A stretch of DNA of 64,000 nt from Halocatena halophila (GTDB lineage: Archaea; Halobacteriota; Halobacteria; Halobacteriales; Haloarculaceae): positions 682,001 to 746,000 of the forward strand of contig CP071307.1 of NCBI GenBank assembly GCA_027563145.1. Reading direction: 5' to 3'. The notes under the pieces were generated by a model. The model was not told the origin of the DNA. It saw only the letters and a program-made list of their open reading frames with translations, and did no database searches. Positions 42,029-51,034 of this stretch are shown piece after piece; within the stretch, counting starts at the first letter, position 1, and the number at the start of each line of letters is the position of its first letter. The position numbers and the translations under genes are program-made.

Positions 42029-42832
42029 GTGAGCGAGCTACCACAGATAGGGCTGGGTACGTGGCAGAATACGGATCCTGCGGACTGTCGTTCGAGTGTC
42101 GAAACCGCACTCGAACTGGGGTACCGACACGTAGACACGGCCCACTTCTATGAGAACGAGCAACACGTTGGTGAGGGACTCGCCAAGGCGGACGTTCCGC
42201 GCGATGAGCTAACGATCGGGACGAAGGTCCACGCAGAACGGTTTGGCCTCACGTACGAGGCGATCATTGAGGGTACAGAGGCCAGTCTGGAGCGACTGGG
42301 AGTGGAGTATATCGATCTGCTCTACGTGCACTGGCCGGTCGGTGACTACGATCCAGCCGAAACCATGGCGGCGTTCGATGAACTCCGCGACCGTGGCGTG
42401 ATCAGGGAGATCTGTCTCAGCAACTTTTCCGTTGGGCTTCTCGATGATGCCCGGGCACAGTTGAATGCCGAGCTGTTTGCCCACCAGGTCGAAATGCATC
42501 CTCTGCTCGATCAGTCTACGCTCCTGGAGTATGCCCAGGAACACGATCACTATCTCGTCGCCTACTCACCGCTTGCCCGTGGTGCGGTATTCGAAATCCC
42601 AGAACTGCAGGCGATCGCCAGCGCCCACGACGTGAGCGAAGCACAGGTCAGTCTCGCATGGCTGCTCTCGAAAGCAAACGTTCGGGTGATTCCGAAAGCG
42701 AGCAGCAAGTCCCATCTTCGAGACAATTTAAATGCGCTGGATCTTGAGTTAACCGACGCTGAGATCGAACAGATTAATTCGATCGAACGAACTGAGCGGT
42801 TTATCACTCGAGACGGTGCTCCCTGGGAGTGA
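42029..42832 (+). CDS. Aldo/keto reductase
   Basis: A 267-residue NADPH-dependent reductase. The start GTG 42029 gives VSELPQIGLGTWQNTDPADC, the usual opening of the family; an in-frame TTG at 41915 would add 38 residues rich in hydrophobic and Cys positions. The catalytic tetrad is visible: Asp in HVDTAHFYENE, Tyr in the same motif, Lys in IGTKVHAE and His in YVHWPVG. VRVIPKASSKSHLRDN is the NADPH site. It reduces aldehydes or sugars. It starts a run of sugar-related genes to 46953, 44 bp before the glucuronyl-hydrolase-like gene. Confidence 0.9.
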   Translation: MSELPQIGLGTWQNTDPADCRSSVETALELGYRHVDTAHFYENEQHVGEGLAKADVPRDELTIGTKVHAERFGLTYEAIIEGTEASLERLGVEYIDLLYVHWPVGDYDPAETMAAFDELRDRGVIREICLSNFSVGLLDDARAQLNAELFAHQVEMHPLLDQSTLLEYAQEHDHYLVAYSPLARGAVFEIPELQAIASAHDVSEAQVSLAWLLSKANVRVIPKASSKSHLRDNLNALDLELTDAEIEQINSIERTERFITRDGAPWE

Positions 42833-42876
42833 ACCGTCAGTAGACTTATTACTCGTCTTTGCTGAAATGTGGCCAT

Positions 42877-44085
42877 ATGGACCGATTACCACGAGCAGTC
42901 GCGGCTGCTGTGTCCGATCAGGGTGTTCCGTCTCGGTATTCCACACCGGTCGCTGTCGATCGACGGAGGCTTGAGGAGGCGCGTTCGACTGCGGTCGAAA
43001 CGATCGATTCGAATCTTGAGGGGTACTGCGATCGCTTTCCGACACCGTCGAGCACTGAGTATCGGTACGGAACGGTTCCAAACACCAACGGCTGGACACA
43101 GGGCTTTTGGACGGGACTCTGCTGGCTCGCTTACGAAATTACTGGCACAGAGCGGTTTCGGAGGAGTGCTCAGGCCCAACTCGAAACGTTCGATCGCCGG
43201 CTCGAATCGGGAGCCATAGCCACGCACGATCTTGGGTTTCTCTACACGCTGTCGGCAGTCGCTGGCCACCAGCTGACTGGAACGCCGGCGTACCGTTCAA
43301 CCGCACTGTCGGCCGCTAATCTGTTGTGCGATCGATTTTTGCCTGCCCCCGGAATGATCCAGGCGTGGGATTCGATGGACGATCCCCGCAATCCCGACAA
43401 CCAGGGACGAATGATCGCTGACACGATGATGAACCTCCCGTTATTGTACTGGGCAAGCGAGACGACAGGGAACGACGACTATCAACGCATCGCTGATACC
43501 CATGCACGCACCAACGCGGCGACGATCGTTCGAGCGGATGGGTCTACCTTTCACACGTTCGATTTCGACGTTGCATCTGGCGAACCGCTCATGGGCGGAA
43601 CCCACCAGGGCCACGCCACTGAGTCGTGCTGGTCGCGAGGCCAGGCCTGGCAGCTGTACGGCTATGCGATCGCGGCGGCGCACACCGGCCAGGAGGCCTA
43701 CACGACGCTCGCGTGCAAACTCGCGAACTACTATCTCGATGCTCTCCCCGAAGATCACGTTCCACACTGGGATTTCGACGCCCCAGCGGAGCCCGGAATT
43801 CGTGACAGCTCTGCGGCCGCGATTGCTGTCTGTGGATTAGATACCCTTTCACGCGTGCTCGCGCTGGCATCCGAGCAACAGACAGCGTATCGTAACGCTG
43901 CGCTTGCGACGCTCGATAGCCTCGCGGCGTCCTACACCACGCCGGCCACCTCGAACGGATTGCTCACCGATGGTGCGTACAACACCCCAGAGGACGACTA
44001 TGATGAGTGTACGATCTGGGGCGATTATTTCTTCGTTGAGGGGCTCTGCCGGGCGACGAAGACACACCGACCGTTCTGGTACTGA
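42877..44085 (+). CDS. GH88-type unsaturated glucuronyl hydrolase-like protein
   Basis: A 402-residue six-hairpin glycosidase. The signature GGTHQGHATESCWSRGQAWQ with FDVASGEPLMGG, the earlier NTNGWTQGFWTGLCWLAYEI and HDLGFLYTLSAVAG, and the final TIWGDYFFVEGLCRA match GH88. These enzymes remove unsaturated uronic acid from oligosaccharides made by polysaccharide lyases. No signal peptide is seen, so it acts in the cytoplasm. ATG 42877 is preferred; TTG 42859 would add six residues. No lyase is in the window, so oligosaccharides must be imported. Confidence 0.85.
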   Translation: MDRLPRAVAAAVSDQGVPSRYSTPVAVDRRRLEEARSTAVETIDSNLEGYCDRFPTPSSTEYRYGTVPNTNGWTQGFWTGLCWLAYEITGTERFRRSAQAQLETFDRRLESGAIATHDLGFLYTLSAVAGHQLTGTPAYRSTALSAANLLCDRFLPAPGMIQAWDSMDDPRNPDNQGRMIADTMMNLPLLYWASETTGNDDYQRIADTHARTNAATIVRADGSTFHTFDFDVASGEPLMGGTHQGHATESCWSRGQAWQLYGYAIAAAHTGQEAYTTLACKLANYYLDALPEDHVPHWDFDAPAEPGIRDSSAAAIAVCGLDTLSRVLALASEQQTAYRNAALATLDSLAASYTTPATSNGLLTDGAYNTPEDDYDECTIWGDYFFVEGLCRATKTHRPFWY

Positions 44086-44131
44086 ACATACGACTATTGA
44101 TATTACCCAACTATGACTGCTGAAAACACGC

Positions 44132-44866
44132 TTGGGCTGTCCGATCCGCTCGAGCATGGACGTCACAGAAGTTGGCCGGACGTCAGACCGCGACGTTCCG
44201 GTTGTGGCGGATACAAACGCTGTGGCGGCGGATGCGATCGTGCCGATCAATCGAATCAAGCCTCCCACCGATTTCGATGGGCCCGTCGAAAGTGGCCTCT
44301 CGAAAATGCTCGTTATCGGAATGGGAAAACAGCAGGGTGCGAATATTGCACACGAGTGGGCACTTGACTGGTCGTTTCGCAACATGATTCCAGAGATTAC
44401 GCGAGTTCTGCTCGCGGAGCTTCCGATCGCCGGCGGAATCGCGATCCTTGAAGGCCAATACGATGACACATCGAAAATCGAGGGTGTTCCACCGAGTGGC
44501 TTTCTGGATCGTGAGCAAGAACTGCTGGAACGGGCCTACGAAATGTTGCCGACGCTGCCGTTTTCGACACTGGATGTGGTCGTTTTCGACCGACAGGGAA
44601 AGGATATTAGCGGACAGGGGATCGACACAAACGTGATTGGCCGTTGAGAGTTTGCGCTGAACGAACCCGCACCGTCGACGCCGTCGATCGATCGGATCTA
44701 CGTTCGGGGGCTGACAGACGCCATGCACGGCAACGCGATGGGTGTGGGCTCGGCCGATGTCGTTCACGAGGATGTACTCGCCGATCGCGATGACCTCCGG
44801 GTGATCGAGGATCCTTTGCCGATGACGTTCGACGATGGTCAGTTAACACGAACGTTCGTGGACTGA
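44132..44866 (+). pseudogene. Decayed LarA/DUF2088-like (lactate-racemase-type) gene
   Basis: From 44132 the frame reads ADAIVPINRIKPPTDFDGP, KMLVIGMGKQQGANIAHEWA and KDISGQGIDTNVIGR. It then meets a TGA at 44645 and continues in the same frame with IDRIYVRGLTDAMHGNAMGV and IEDPLPMTFDDGQLTRTFVD to 44866. The sequence runs straight from VLAD to RDDLRV, where relatives have about 100 more residues, so a large internal deletion is present. The normal N-terminus is also missing. It is therefore a pseudogene. It sits between the GH88-like gene and a Gfo/Idh/MocA dehydrogenase, so the sugar pathway has lost this step. Confidence 0.8.
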
Positions 44867-45020
44867 TCAGTGTCGATAGCTGACTGGCCGCCGTGTTGGA
44901 AGCAACTGACACATACTCAACGCTTAACTGGTTGTGGAAGCGAGCTTTTGTATCGCCTTCGTGTCGACGATAGCAGTGCGCTCAGACCTCGGTGGTCGCC
45001 ATGAGGGTGAGTGATATCCA

Positions 45021-46118
45021 ATGAGCTACAGAGCCGGCATTATCGGAACTGGTGGGATTGCGGGCATGGGAATCCTCGGCATGCACGACGAATCACAGAT
45101 CGGCGAGGAAAAAATCGAGGCGAGTCACGCAGGAGGCTACGCATCGACGGACGGAATCGAACTCGTGGCGGTCGCTGACGTGGACGCTGAGTCGCTGGAT
45201 ACGTTTGGCACCGCCTGGAAGATACCACCCGAACGACGCTATGTTGGCCATGAAGCGATGCTCGAATCGGAATCACTCGATGTGATCTCGATCTGTTCGC
45301 CGTCGTATCTCCACCACAAACACACGATAGACGCCGCCAGATCGGCTGCCGACCCGGACGTTATCTGGTGTGAGAAACCAATTGCCTCCTCGGTTCATTC
45401 GGCCGAGCGGATGATTGCGGTGTGTGATGCAACCGACACGGAACTCTGTGTCAACCATTCGTTTCGGTTCACCAAGAAACTACAGCAGCTCTATGAACTG
45501 ATTCACACCGAATCGCTGCTTGGACCGGTCGATTCTGTGAGCACCCAGTACCGTATGGAACTGTTGCGCAACGCGACCCACGTGCTTGACACCCTGGTGT
45601 ATCTCCTTGACGTGCGAGCGTCTTCGGTGAGTGGCCACCTCATCAATGAGAACGAAGCGGTCGATTCGCTCGACGTTGACGTAGCCCTCAGTGACAGTGC
45701 CGGCGGTGGCTATGTCGTGATGGACGATGGAACGTTTGTCACGGTTGATTGTACAATCCCTCGTGAACACTCATCGATGACATTGCAGTTTGTCGGAGCC
45801 AACGGGAAGCTGTATCTGAACAACGACGATGGTGAGTGGCGGTACTGGTCGTTGGAAGACGGCGAACACGTCGAACGAGAGCTGCCAGGAATCGACGGAT
45901 CGTGGACCTGGCAAGACGATTATACCGCTTCGTTCACCACGGCCACACAACACATTGTGGGGCTTCTCGATGGGACAGAAACCAATCGTTCTCCGGGACG
46001 CGCGGCGGTTCGCTCGCTCGAGATCCTCGTTGGATTCTATCTTTCTCATCACCTGGGTGCGACCGTGGACGTGCCGCTCGCAGAACCACTGGGTCATACC
46101 ACAGTCACCTCCTGGTGA
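45021..46118 (+). CDS. Gfo/Idh/MocA family oxidoreductase
   Basis: A 365-residue NAD(P)-dependent sugar dehydrogenase. The N-terminal GIIGTGGIAGMGILGM is the Rossmann motif, WCEKPIASSVHSAERMIAVC holds the conserved EKP, and NHSFRFTKKLQQLYELIHT begins the C-terminal domain. It oxidises or epimerises a sugar or inositol. It follows the pseudogene by about 150 bp and precedes an IclR-type regulator; together with GH88 it suggests uronate or deoxysugar use. Confidence 0.9.
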   Translation: MSYRAGIIGTGGIAGMGILGMHDESQIGEEKIEASHAGGYASTDGIELVAVADVDAESLDTFGTAWKIPPERRYVGHEAMLESESLDVISICSPSYLHHKHTIDAARSAADPDVIWCEKPIASSVHSAERMIAVCDATDTELCVNHSFRFTKKLQQLYELIHTESLLGPVDSVSTQYRMELLRNATHVLDTLVYLLDVRASSVSGHLINENEAVDSLDVDVALSDSAGGGYVVMDDGTFVTVDCTIPREHSSMTLQFVGANGKLYLNNDDGEWRYWSLEDGEHVERELPGIDGSWTWQDDYTASFTTATQHIVGLLDGTETNRSPGRAAVRSLEILVGFYLSHHLGATVDVPLAEPLGHTTVTSW

Positions 46119-46194
46119 GAAGACAAGCCTGTATTCTGATCGGCTACCAAATTGCACGGACATCTTTATCATTACTGAACCATACACCAGTGTG

Positions 46195-46953
46195 ATGACC
46201 GATCGCCCCACCGTAAAGTCGGCTCGGACTACACTCACGATCCTCAACGAGCTCCGCCGTCGTGGATCGGCCACGGTTACCGAACTGAGCGAGTCGTTCG
46301 AGCTATCGACGAGTAGTATCCACAACTATCTCAACACGCTCGAGTCAGAGGGCTACGTCGTCAAATCGGGGAATACGTACCGAGTTGGACTCCGATTTCT
46401 CAGCCTCGGTGGCCACGCACGACACAAGACGGCGCTGTATCACGCTGCGAAACCACACGTCAGGAATCTGGCCGATCAAACCGGCGAACAGGCGAATCTG
46501 CTCGTCGAAGAGCACGGACGAGGGATCTATCTCCAGCGCGCGTATGGAGACGACGCCGTCGAGACCGACTCGTACGTCGGTCAACGCGTGTACCTTCACA
46601 ATACGGCGCTTGGAACTGCCATCCTGGCACACCTTCCGTCAGATCGTGTCGAAGCCATCGTCGACGAACATGGGTTGCCGGCGACGACCGAGAAGACGAT
46701 CACTGACCGCAATGTGCTGTTCGAGCGGCTCGAACGCATCCGTGAACGTGGTGTTGCGTTCGACGATGAGGCACGCGTTGGGGGGCTCCGGTGTGTTGCG
46801 GTCCCAATCGTCAATAACGACAACACCGTTGAGGGGGCGATCAGCGTCTCTGGCCCGCGAAGTCGGTTTGTTGGCGACCGCTACCGTGAGGTGATTCCCA
46901 ACCGACTCAAACAGGCTGCCAACATCATCGAACTCAACGTCTCGTACGATTGA
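46195..46953 (+). CDS. IclR family transcriptional regulator
   Basis: A 252-residue protein: winged HTH (SARTTLTILNELRRRGSATV, SFELSTSSIHNYLNTLESEG) and the effector domain (GEQANLLVEEHGRGIYLQRA, NTALGTAILAHLP and VAFDDEARVGGLRCVAVPIV). IclR proteins in haloarchaea often control sugar operons. It starts 76 bp after the Gfo/Idh/MocA gene on the same strand. The natural target is the AKR-GH88-Gfo cluster. ATG 46195 is chosen; the longer frame from 45829 runs through the previous gene. Confidence 0.93.
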   Translation: MTDRPTVKSARTTLTILNELRRRGSATVTELSESFELSTSSIHNYLNTLESEGYVVKSGNTYRVGLRFLSLGGHARHKTALYHAAKPHVRNLADQTGEQANLLVEEHGRGIYLQRAYGDDAVETDSYVGQRVYLHNTALGTAILAHLPSDRVEAIVDEHGLPATTEKTITDRNVLFERLERIRERGVAFDDEARVGGLRCVAVPIVNNDNTVEGAISVSGPRSRFVGDRYREVIPNRLKQAANIIELNVSYD

Positions 46954-47357
46954 GTCGGTCGTGGAGCGAAACTACCGACTCCCCTAGCATTCCTGTATCC
47001 GGGGGGAGCTGCGGAGAAACCCCTGTCAGTATTGTCGCTGTTTACGATAGTACGGCTGTAATGGGTATGATGGATGATTGCTGCGTGGAATTGACGGTTT
47101 CTTGTAATATTTGTGTGTTCAAAGAACAAACTCACCGTACAGAAGATCACACATAGTAATACGCTTTGTGGTGTCTGCGTGATGACCGAGCGATGATAGA
47201 ATAGTTTCTAACTGAACAGTATTAACGGCTGAAATAGCGTTCATACCGTTTGTCTTCGAAAGGCTGGTGTGCAGTTCGAACTGGCCGACAGTGGCTCCTC
47301 GTGGTGTCACCACACGCATTCGTCTCCGCGGCCGTCGGATCATAGGGGTGATTCGGC
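46954..47357. other. Gene-poor gap of about 400 bp
   Basis: Between the IclR and ZIP genes. A minus-strand frame at 47119-47343 (74 residues, starting MIRRPRRRMRVVTPRGATVG) might be a small gene or a relic; its composition is not typical of haloarchaea. No RNA gene or clear hairpin was recognised. Confidence 0.4.
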
Positions 47358-48188
47358 GTGGTCGTAACCGCCGTGTTTGAGTGGATCGGTGGATTCGAGC
47401 CGCTCGTTCAGGGACTGATCGGTGGGTGTATCATCACGGCGTTCAATCTGCTAGGGGCTACGCTGGTGTTCGTCTGGCGCGATCCGTCCCGTTGCGCGAT
47501 CGATGGGGCGCTTGGATTTGCCGCAGGGGTGATGCTCGCAGCGAGCTTTACCAGCCTGATCATTCCGGGGATCGAACAGTACGCACACGGGAATCCGATC
47601 CCCGTGTTGATCGGTGTAGTGTTGGGGGCGGTCTTTCTCGATCAGTCGGATGCTCTCGTTCCGCACGCTCATTTTCTGCTCACCGGGCAACAACGACAGG
47701 ACGATGGTGGCGCTGCAGGACGGCTTCCAGTGGCTGACACCCGAATCGAGGGAACCATCCTGTTTATCTTTGCGATCACGCTCCACAACATGCCCGAAGG
47801 ACTCGCTGTTGGTGTCAGCTTTGGCAGCGGGAATCTCACCACGGCGATCCCGCTGATGCTCGCGATCGGCATTCAGAACGTCCCTGAGGGGCTCGCGGTG
47901 TCGGTCGCCGCCGTCAACGCCGGGCTCAACCGACGCTTTTACGCCGTACTCACTGGGATCCGTGCCGGCCTCGTCGAAATTCCACTCGCGGTGATCGGAG
48001 CTGGTGCCGTCCAGCTTTCATCGACACTGCTACCGTACGCCATGGGCTTTGCGGCGGGTGCAATGTTGTTTGTCATCAGCGACGAGATCGTCCCAGAAAC
48101 CCACGCCATGGGCAACGAACGGATTGCGACGCTTGGGACCGTGGCTGGCGTCGTCGTCATGCTGTATCTTGACGTGAGTCTGGGATGA
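47358..48188 (+). CDS. ZIP family metal transporter
   Basis: A 276-residue carrier, start GTG 47358, with eight spans. TLHNMPEGLAVGVSFGSGN and GIQNVPEGLAVSVAAVNAG are the paired HNxPEG/QNxPEG metal-binding motifs of ZIP. A polar, His-containing loop (HAHFLLTGQQRQ) separates spans 3 and 4. It imports divalent metal, likely zinc, or transports it in the ZupT style. It is close to another metal system, the ABC transporter at 35223-38004. Confidence 0.9.
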   Translation: MVVTAVFEWIGGFEPLVQGLIGGCIITAFNLLGATLVFVWRDPSRCAIDGALGFAAGVMLAASFTSLIIPGIEQYAHGNPIPVLIGVVLGAVFLDQSDALVPHAHFLLTGQQRQDDGGAAGRLPVADTRIEGTILFIFAITLHNMPEGLAVGVSFGSGNLTTAIPLMLAIGIQNVPEGLAVSVAAVNAGLNRRFYAVLTGIRAGLVEIPLAVIGAGAVQLSSTLLPYAMGFAAGAMLFVISDEIVPETHAMGNERIATLGTVAGVVVMLYLDVSLG

Positions 48189-48258
48189 GACCGCCACAGA
48201 CGCCAGCAACATATTCCGCAATACACACGCTCAGGCGCTGGCTATCAGTGCACTCGGT

Positions 48259-48840
48259 ATGTCAATGGACTGGCTCGCAAAACTCCGACAGCGTCCTGGA
48301 AAGGCCATCTACGACGCCACTGCGCGCCTTGGCTTTAGCGGCGCTGTGATGTATCAGTACCAATTTTCGTGTGACAGCCCAACGTCGGTGTCCACAGTGC
48401 CCCCTGCGATCTCGCTTTCAGTGACAACGGTTTCGCAGTTCGATGGCTCGCTCGGCTTCGAGCACGTCGAATCCGAACTCACCCCAGACGATACGGTGGT
48501 TGTTGCCCGCGATGGGTCGACGATCGTCGGTACGGTGGTGCTTTCTACCACCAGGGCGGTGTTCGTTGACGTGCTTGACTCCACCGTCGCGAACGACCCA
48601 TCGACGGCGTATCTCTGGGCGCTGTTTGTCGAACCCACCCATCGTGGTCGAGGAATCGGCCGGGCACTCGTTCAACGCTCGCTGGACGTTGCGTGCGATA
48701 GGGATATGGACTCGGTGCTCGTTCTCGTGGCGATCGATAACGGTCCCTCCCGCGGACTATTCGACGGATTGGGACCGACAGAATCCACACTGATTGTGTA
48801 CGGCCGGTGTGGACGGTTTGCTCGTCAACTCCATCTCTGA
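48259..48840 (+). CDS. GNAT family N-acetyltransferase
   Basis: A 193-residue protein with a GNAT domain in the C-terminal two thirds: DDTVVVARDGSTIVGTVVLS, then AYLWALFVEPTHRGRGIGRA, the R-G-x-G-x-G acetyl-CoA site. The first 50 residues (LRQRPGKAIYDATARLGFSG) are an extra segment. It transfers an acyl group from CoA to an unknown acceptor. It is convergent with the SPFH gene (15 bp between stops). Confidence 0.85.
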   Translation: MSMDWLAKLRQRPGKAIYDATARLGFSGAVMYQYQFSCDSPTSVSTVPPAISLSVTTVSQFDGSLGFEHVESELTPDDTVVVARDGSTIVGTVVLSTTRAVFVDVLDSTVANDPSTAYLWALFVEPTHRGRGIGRALVQRSLDVACDRDMDSVLVLVAIDNGPSRGLFDGLGPTESTLIVYGRCGRFARQLHL

Positions 48841-48855
48841 ACGGAGCGTTCGCGG

Positions 48856-49728
48856 CTACTCCGAACTGCTGGTGTCGTTCTGTGCGTCGATGATGAGCTC
48901 CTGATCTGGGCTGGTGATCACTTTGTCAGTGGACTTGATCGCGTCAATATACCGGTCCCGGAGCACGATCGAGTTGTTATCGAGGGCGTCTCCGCGGATT
49001 CGAATCACCTCGGCGTCAGCATTGGCCTCAACCCGTTTTCGCTCTGCCTCTTTCTTTTCAACCTCGATCTGGTTTTCTTTTCGATTGATCTTCACTTTCG
49101 AGTTCTCTTTTTTCGTGAGCTCCTTCTGGTAGCCTTCGGGGAGTGTCACCTCTCGGATCTGCACCGCTTCGAGGACGATGGCCTGACTGACGAACTCCTC
49201 GGTGAGCGCGCTCTGTGCCGATTTCTGTAGTTTCGTTCTGCCGGTGGCCGTGTAGATCTGCGACGTTCGAATGCTCGAGGCTTCATCGCGAAGCTGTGAA
49301 CGAACGGTTGGTCTGATCAACCGTTCTTCCATCTGCTGTTCGTCGTTCCACTCTGAAACGAACGCCGAGCTGTTCGCACAGTTCACGCGATAGCGAATCG
49401 TGATGTCGACTCGATGCGTGGTGCCGTTTACCGCTTGGACGACAACCGCGTCCTTCTGTATCTCCTTTTCACCTTCACCTGATTGATCGGACATCGTGTA
49501 CGTTCGAGGACGACACTCGACGGTCTGCACTGCTTTCCACGGCGCGGTGAGGTGAGCACCAGCAGCGAACTGTGCGCCAGTGACTGCACCGAACTCCGTT
49601 TCGACGCCGGTGTGGCCCTCGGGAACCTGGTGATAGGAAAGCACTGCTGAAATCAGAATGACGCCGATAACGGCGACCGCTACGATCGTGAGCAATCCTG
49701 CTGAAAAATTTCTGGATGACGGCTGCAT
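48856..49728 (-). CDS. SPFH/band-7 (prohibitin-like) membrane protein
   Basis: A 290-residue protein with an N-terminal membrane anchor (LLTIVAVAVIGVILISAVLS) and an SPFH domain (HTGVETEFGAVTGAQFAAGA, RYRVNCANSSAFVSEWNDEQ). A Lys/Glu-rich coiled-coil follows (KKENSKVKINRKENQIEVEK) and then a Thr/Ser-rich acidic end. Such proteins form large rings that organise membrane domains or control membrane proteases. Nothing in the neighbourhood fixes the partner. Confidence 0.88.
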   Translation of the reverse strand: MQPSSRNFSAGLLTIVAVAVIGVILISAVLSYHQVPEGHTGVETEFGAVTGAQFAAGAHLTAPWKAVQTVECRPRTYTMSDQSGEGEKEIQKDAVVVQAVNGTTHRVDITIRYRVNCANSSAFVSEWNDEQQMEERLIRPTVRSQLRDEASSIRTSQIYTATGRTKLQKSAQSALTEEFVSQAIVLEAVQIREVTLPEGYQKELTKKENSKVKINRKENQIEVEKKEAERKRVEANADAEVIRIRGDALDNNSIVLRDRYIDAIKSTDKVITSPDQELIIDAQNDTSSSE

Positions 49729-49865
49729 AGTGTGGTGTATTGAATATAATTGGTATCCAATGCATATATGTTCATATTTTAACTGGAGTCCTGCGCTGTG
49801 ATGTGTGATCAGTGGGCAACTCTGTGTAGCAAACGCTTACTGGTCTGGTGAGTTTGTAACTGGCA

Positions 49866-50999
49866 ATGAATTTCATACTGGATGGAATGGTGTCTCGGTG
49901 GGTGAGTAGTCTTGGCGTCTGGGAATCAACCCTGTTGTTGTTGACGGTCTCGATCGGTGGAGCGATCGTTCTGGAGTTCGTGGTTCTCCGTGCGTTGCTC
50001 GAATACACGAGCCGCACCCGAACCCAGTTCGATTACATCGTCGTTGGAGAGCTTCGGATTCCACTGGTGGTTACCGCGGCGCTGGCCGGAATTTTCGTCT
50101 TGACGAACGTCAAGTCGATAACGGACAGTGTGGTGCTGGGACCCGAACAACTCGATTATTTCTTTGGTAACCCAGCACTGACCATCATCGTTGGGACGTG
50201 GGCGCTGGCTGCCAATCGAATCATCAATCGGTTTGTCGACGAGGTAAAAGACGAAACGACCCGATTCCAGTTTGCACCGATCTTCTCGAACGTCTGGACG
50301 TTCGTGGTAACCCTGGGAACGGTGGCAACGGTGCTTCGGATCTGGAACGTTGATATCTCTCCGCTGCTCGGTGCGGCAGGGATTGCGGGTGTGGCCGTTG
50401 GTTTTGCCGGCAAAGACGCCGTTGCCAACTTCTTTGGCGGCATCGCGCTGTATTTCGATGACACGTACAAACTCGGCGATTTCATCGAGCTCGAAACGGG
50501 AGAACGGGGCACGGTTGTTGCGGTTGGCGTGCGCTCTACGACTCTGATGACACGCGATGAGGTGTTGATCACCGTCCCGAACTCGATGCTGAACGCTGCT
50601 CGGGTCCGCAACCAGTCCGCGCCGAATTCGAGAAAACGGATTCGGGTGCCGGTTGGCGTCGCCTACGGAACGGATATCGACAAACTCGAATCACTCGTCG
50701 AAGAGATCGCCGTAGAAGAGTCTCTCGTCCTCGACAGTCCAAAACCCCGGATGCGATTTCGCGAGTTTGGTGGATCGGCGCTACAGTACGAACTGCTCTG
50801 TTGGGTCCACTCACCGACGCGTGGGCCAAAGGCCACACACGAGCTGAACCGTGCGATCTACAAACAACTGAACGAGGCCGACATCGAAATTCCGTTTCCA
50901 CAACGCGACGTGCACGTGCTCCCTTCAGATACGAACGGGACTGATGGAGCTGGCAAACCGTCCGCTGGCGAACAACTGGACGCGATGGAACCGAACTGA
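49866..50999 (+). CDS. MscS-type mechanosensitive channel
   Basis: A 377-residue protein with four or so spans. The pore-helix and beta domain signature LLGAAGIAGVAVGFAGKDAV and NFFGGIALYFDDTYKLGDFI, plus MTRDEVLITVPNSMLNAARV, are diagnostic of MscS. It opens on hypo-osmotic stress to release solutes. The C-terminal tail is acidic. It starts 137 bp from the divergent SPFH gene. Confidence 0.92.
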   Translation: MNFILDGMVSRWVSSLGVWESTLLLLTVSIGGAIVLEFVVLRALLEYTSRTRTQFDYIVVGELRIPLVVTAALAGIFVLTNVKSITDSVVLGPEQLDYFFGNPALTIIVGTWALAANRIINRFVDEVKDETTRFQFAPIFSNVWTFVVTLGTVATVLRIWNVDISPLLGAAGIAGVAVGFAGKDAVANFFGGIALYFDDTYKLGDFIELETGERGTVVAVGVRSTTLMTRDEVLITVPNSMLNAARVRNQSAPNSRKRIRVPVGVAYGTDIDKLESLVEEIAVEESLVLDSPKPRMRFREFGGSALQYELLCWVHSPTRGPKATHELNRAIYKQLNEADIEIPFPQRDVHVLPSDTNGTDGAGKPSAGEQLDAMEPN

Positions 51000-51034
51000 A
51001 CGACCCGATCTCGCCTTGACGGTGGCCACAGCAC

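Noticed and set aside
47119..47343. 74-codon minus-strand frame before the ZIP gene
   Set aside because: Basic, not acidic; no homologue recalled; could be chance or a relic.
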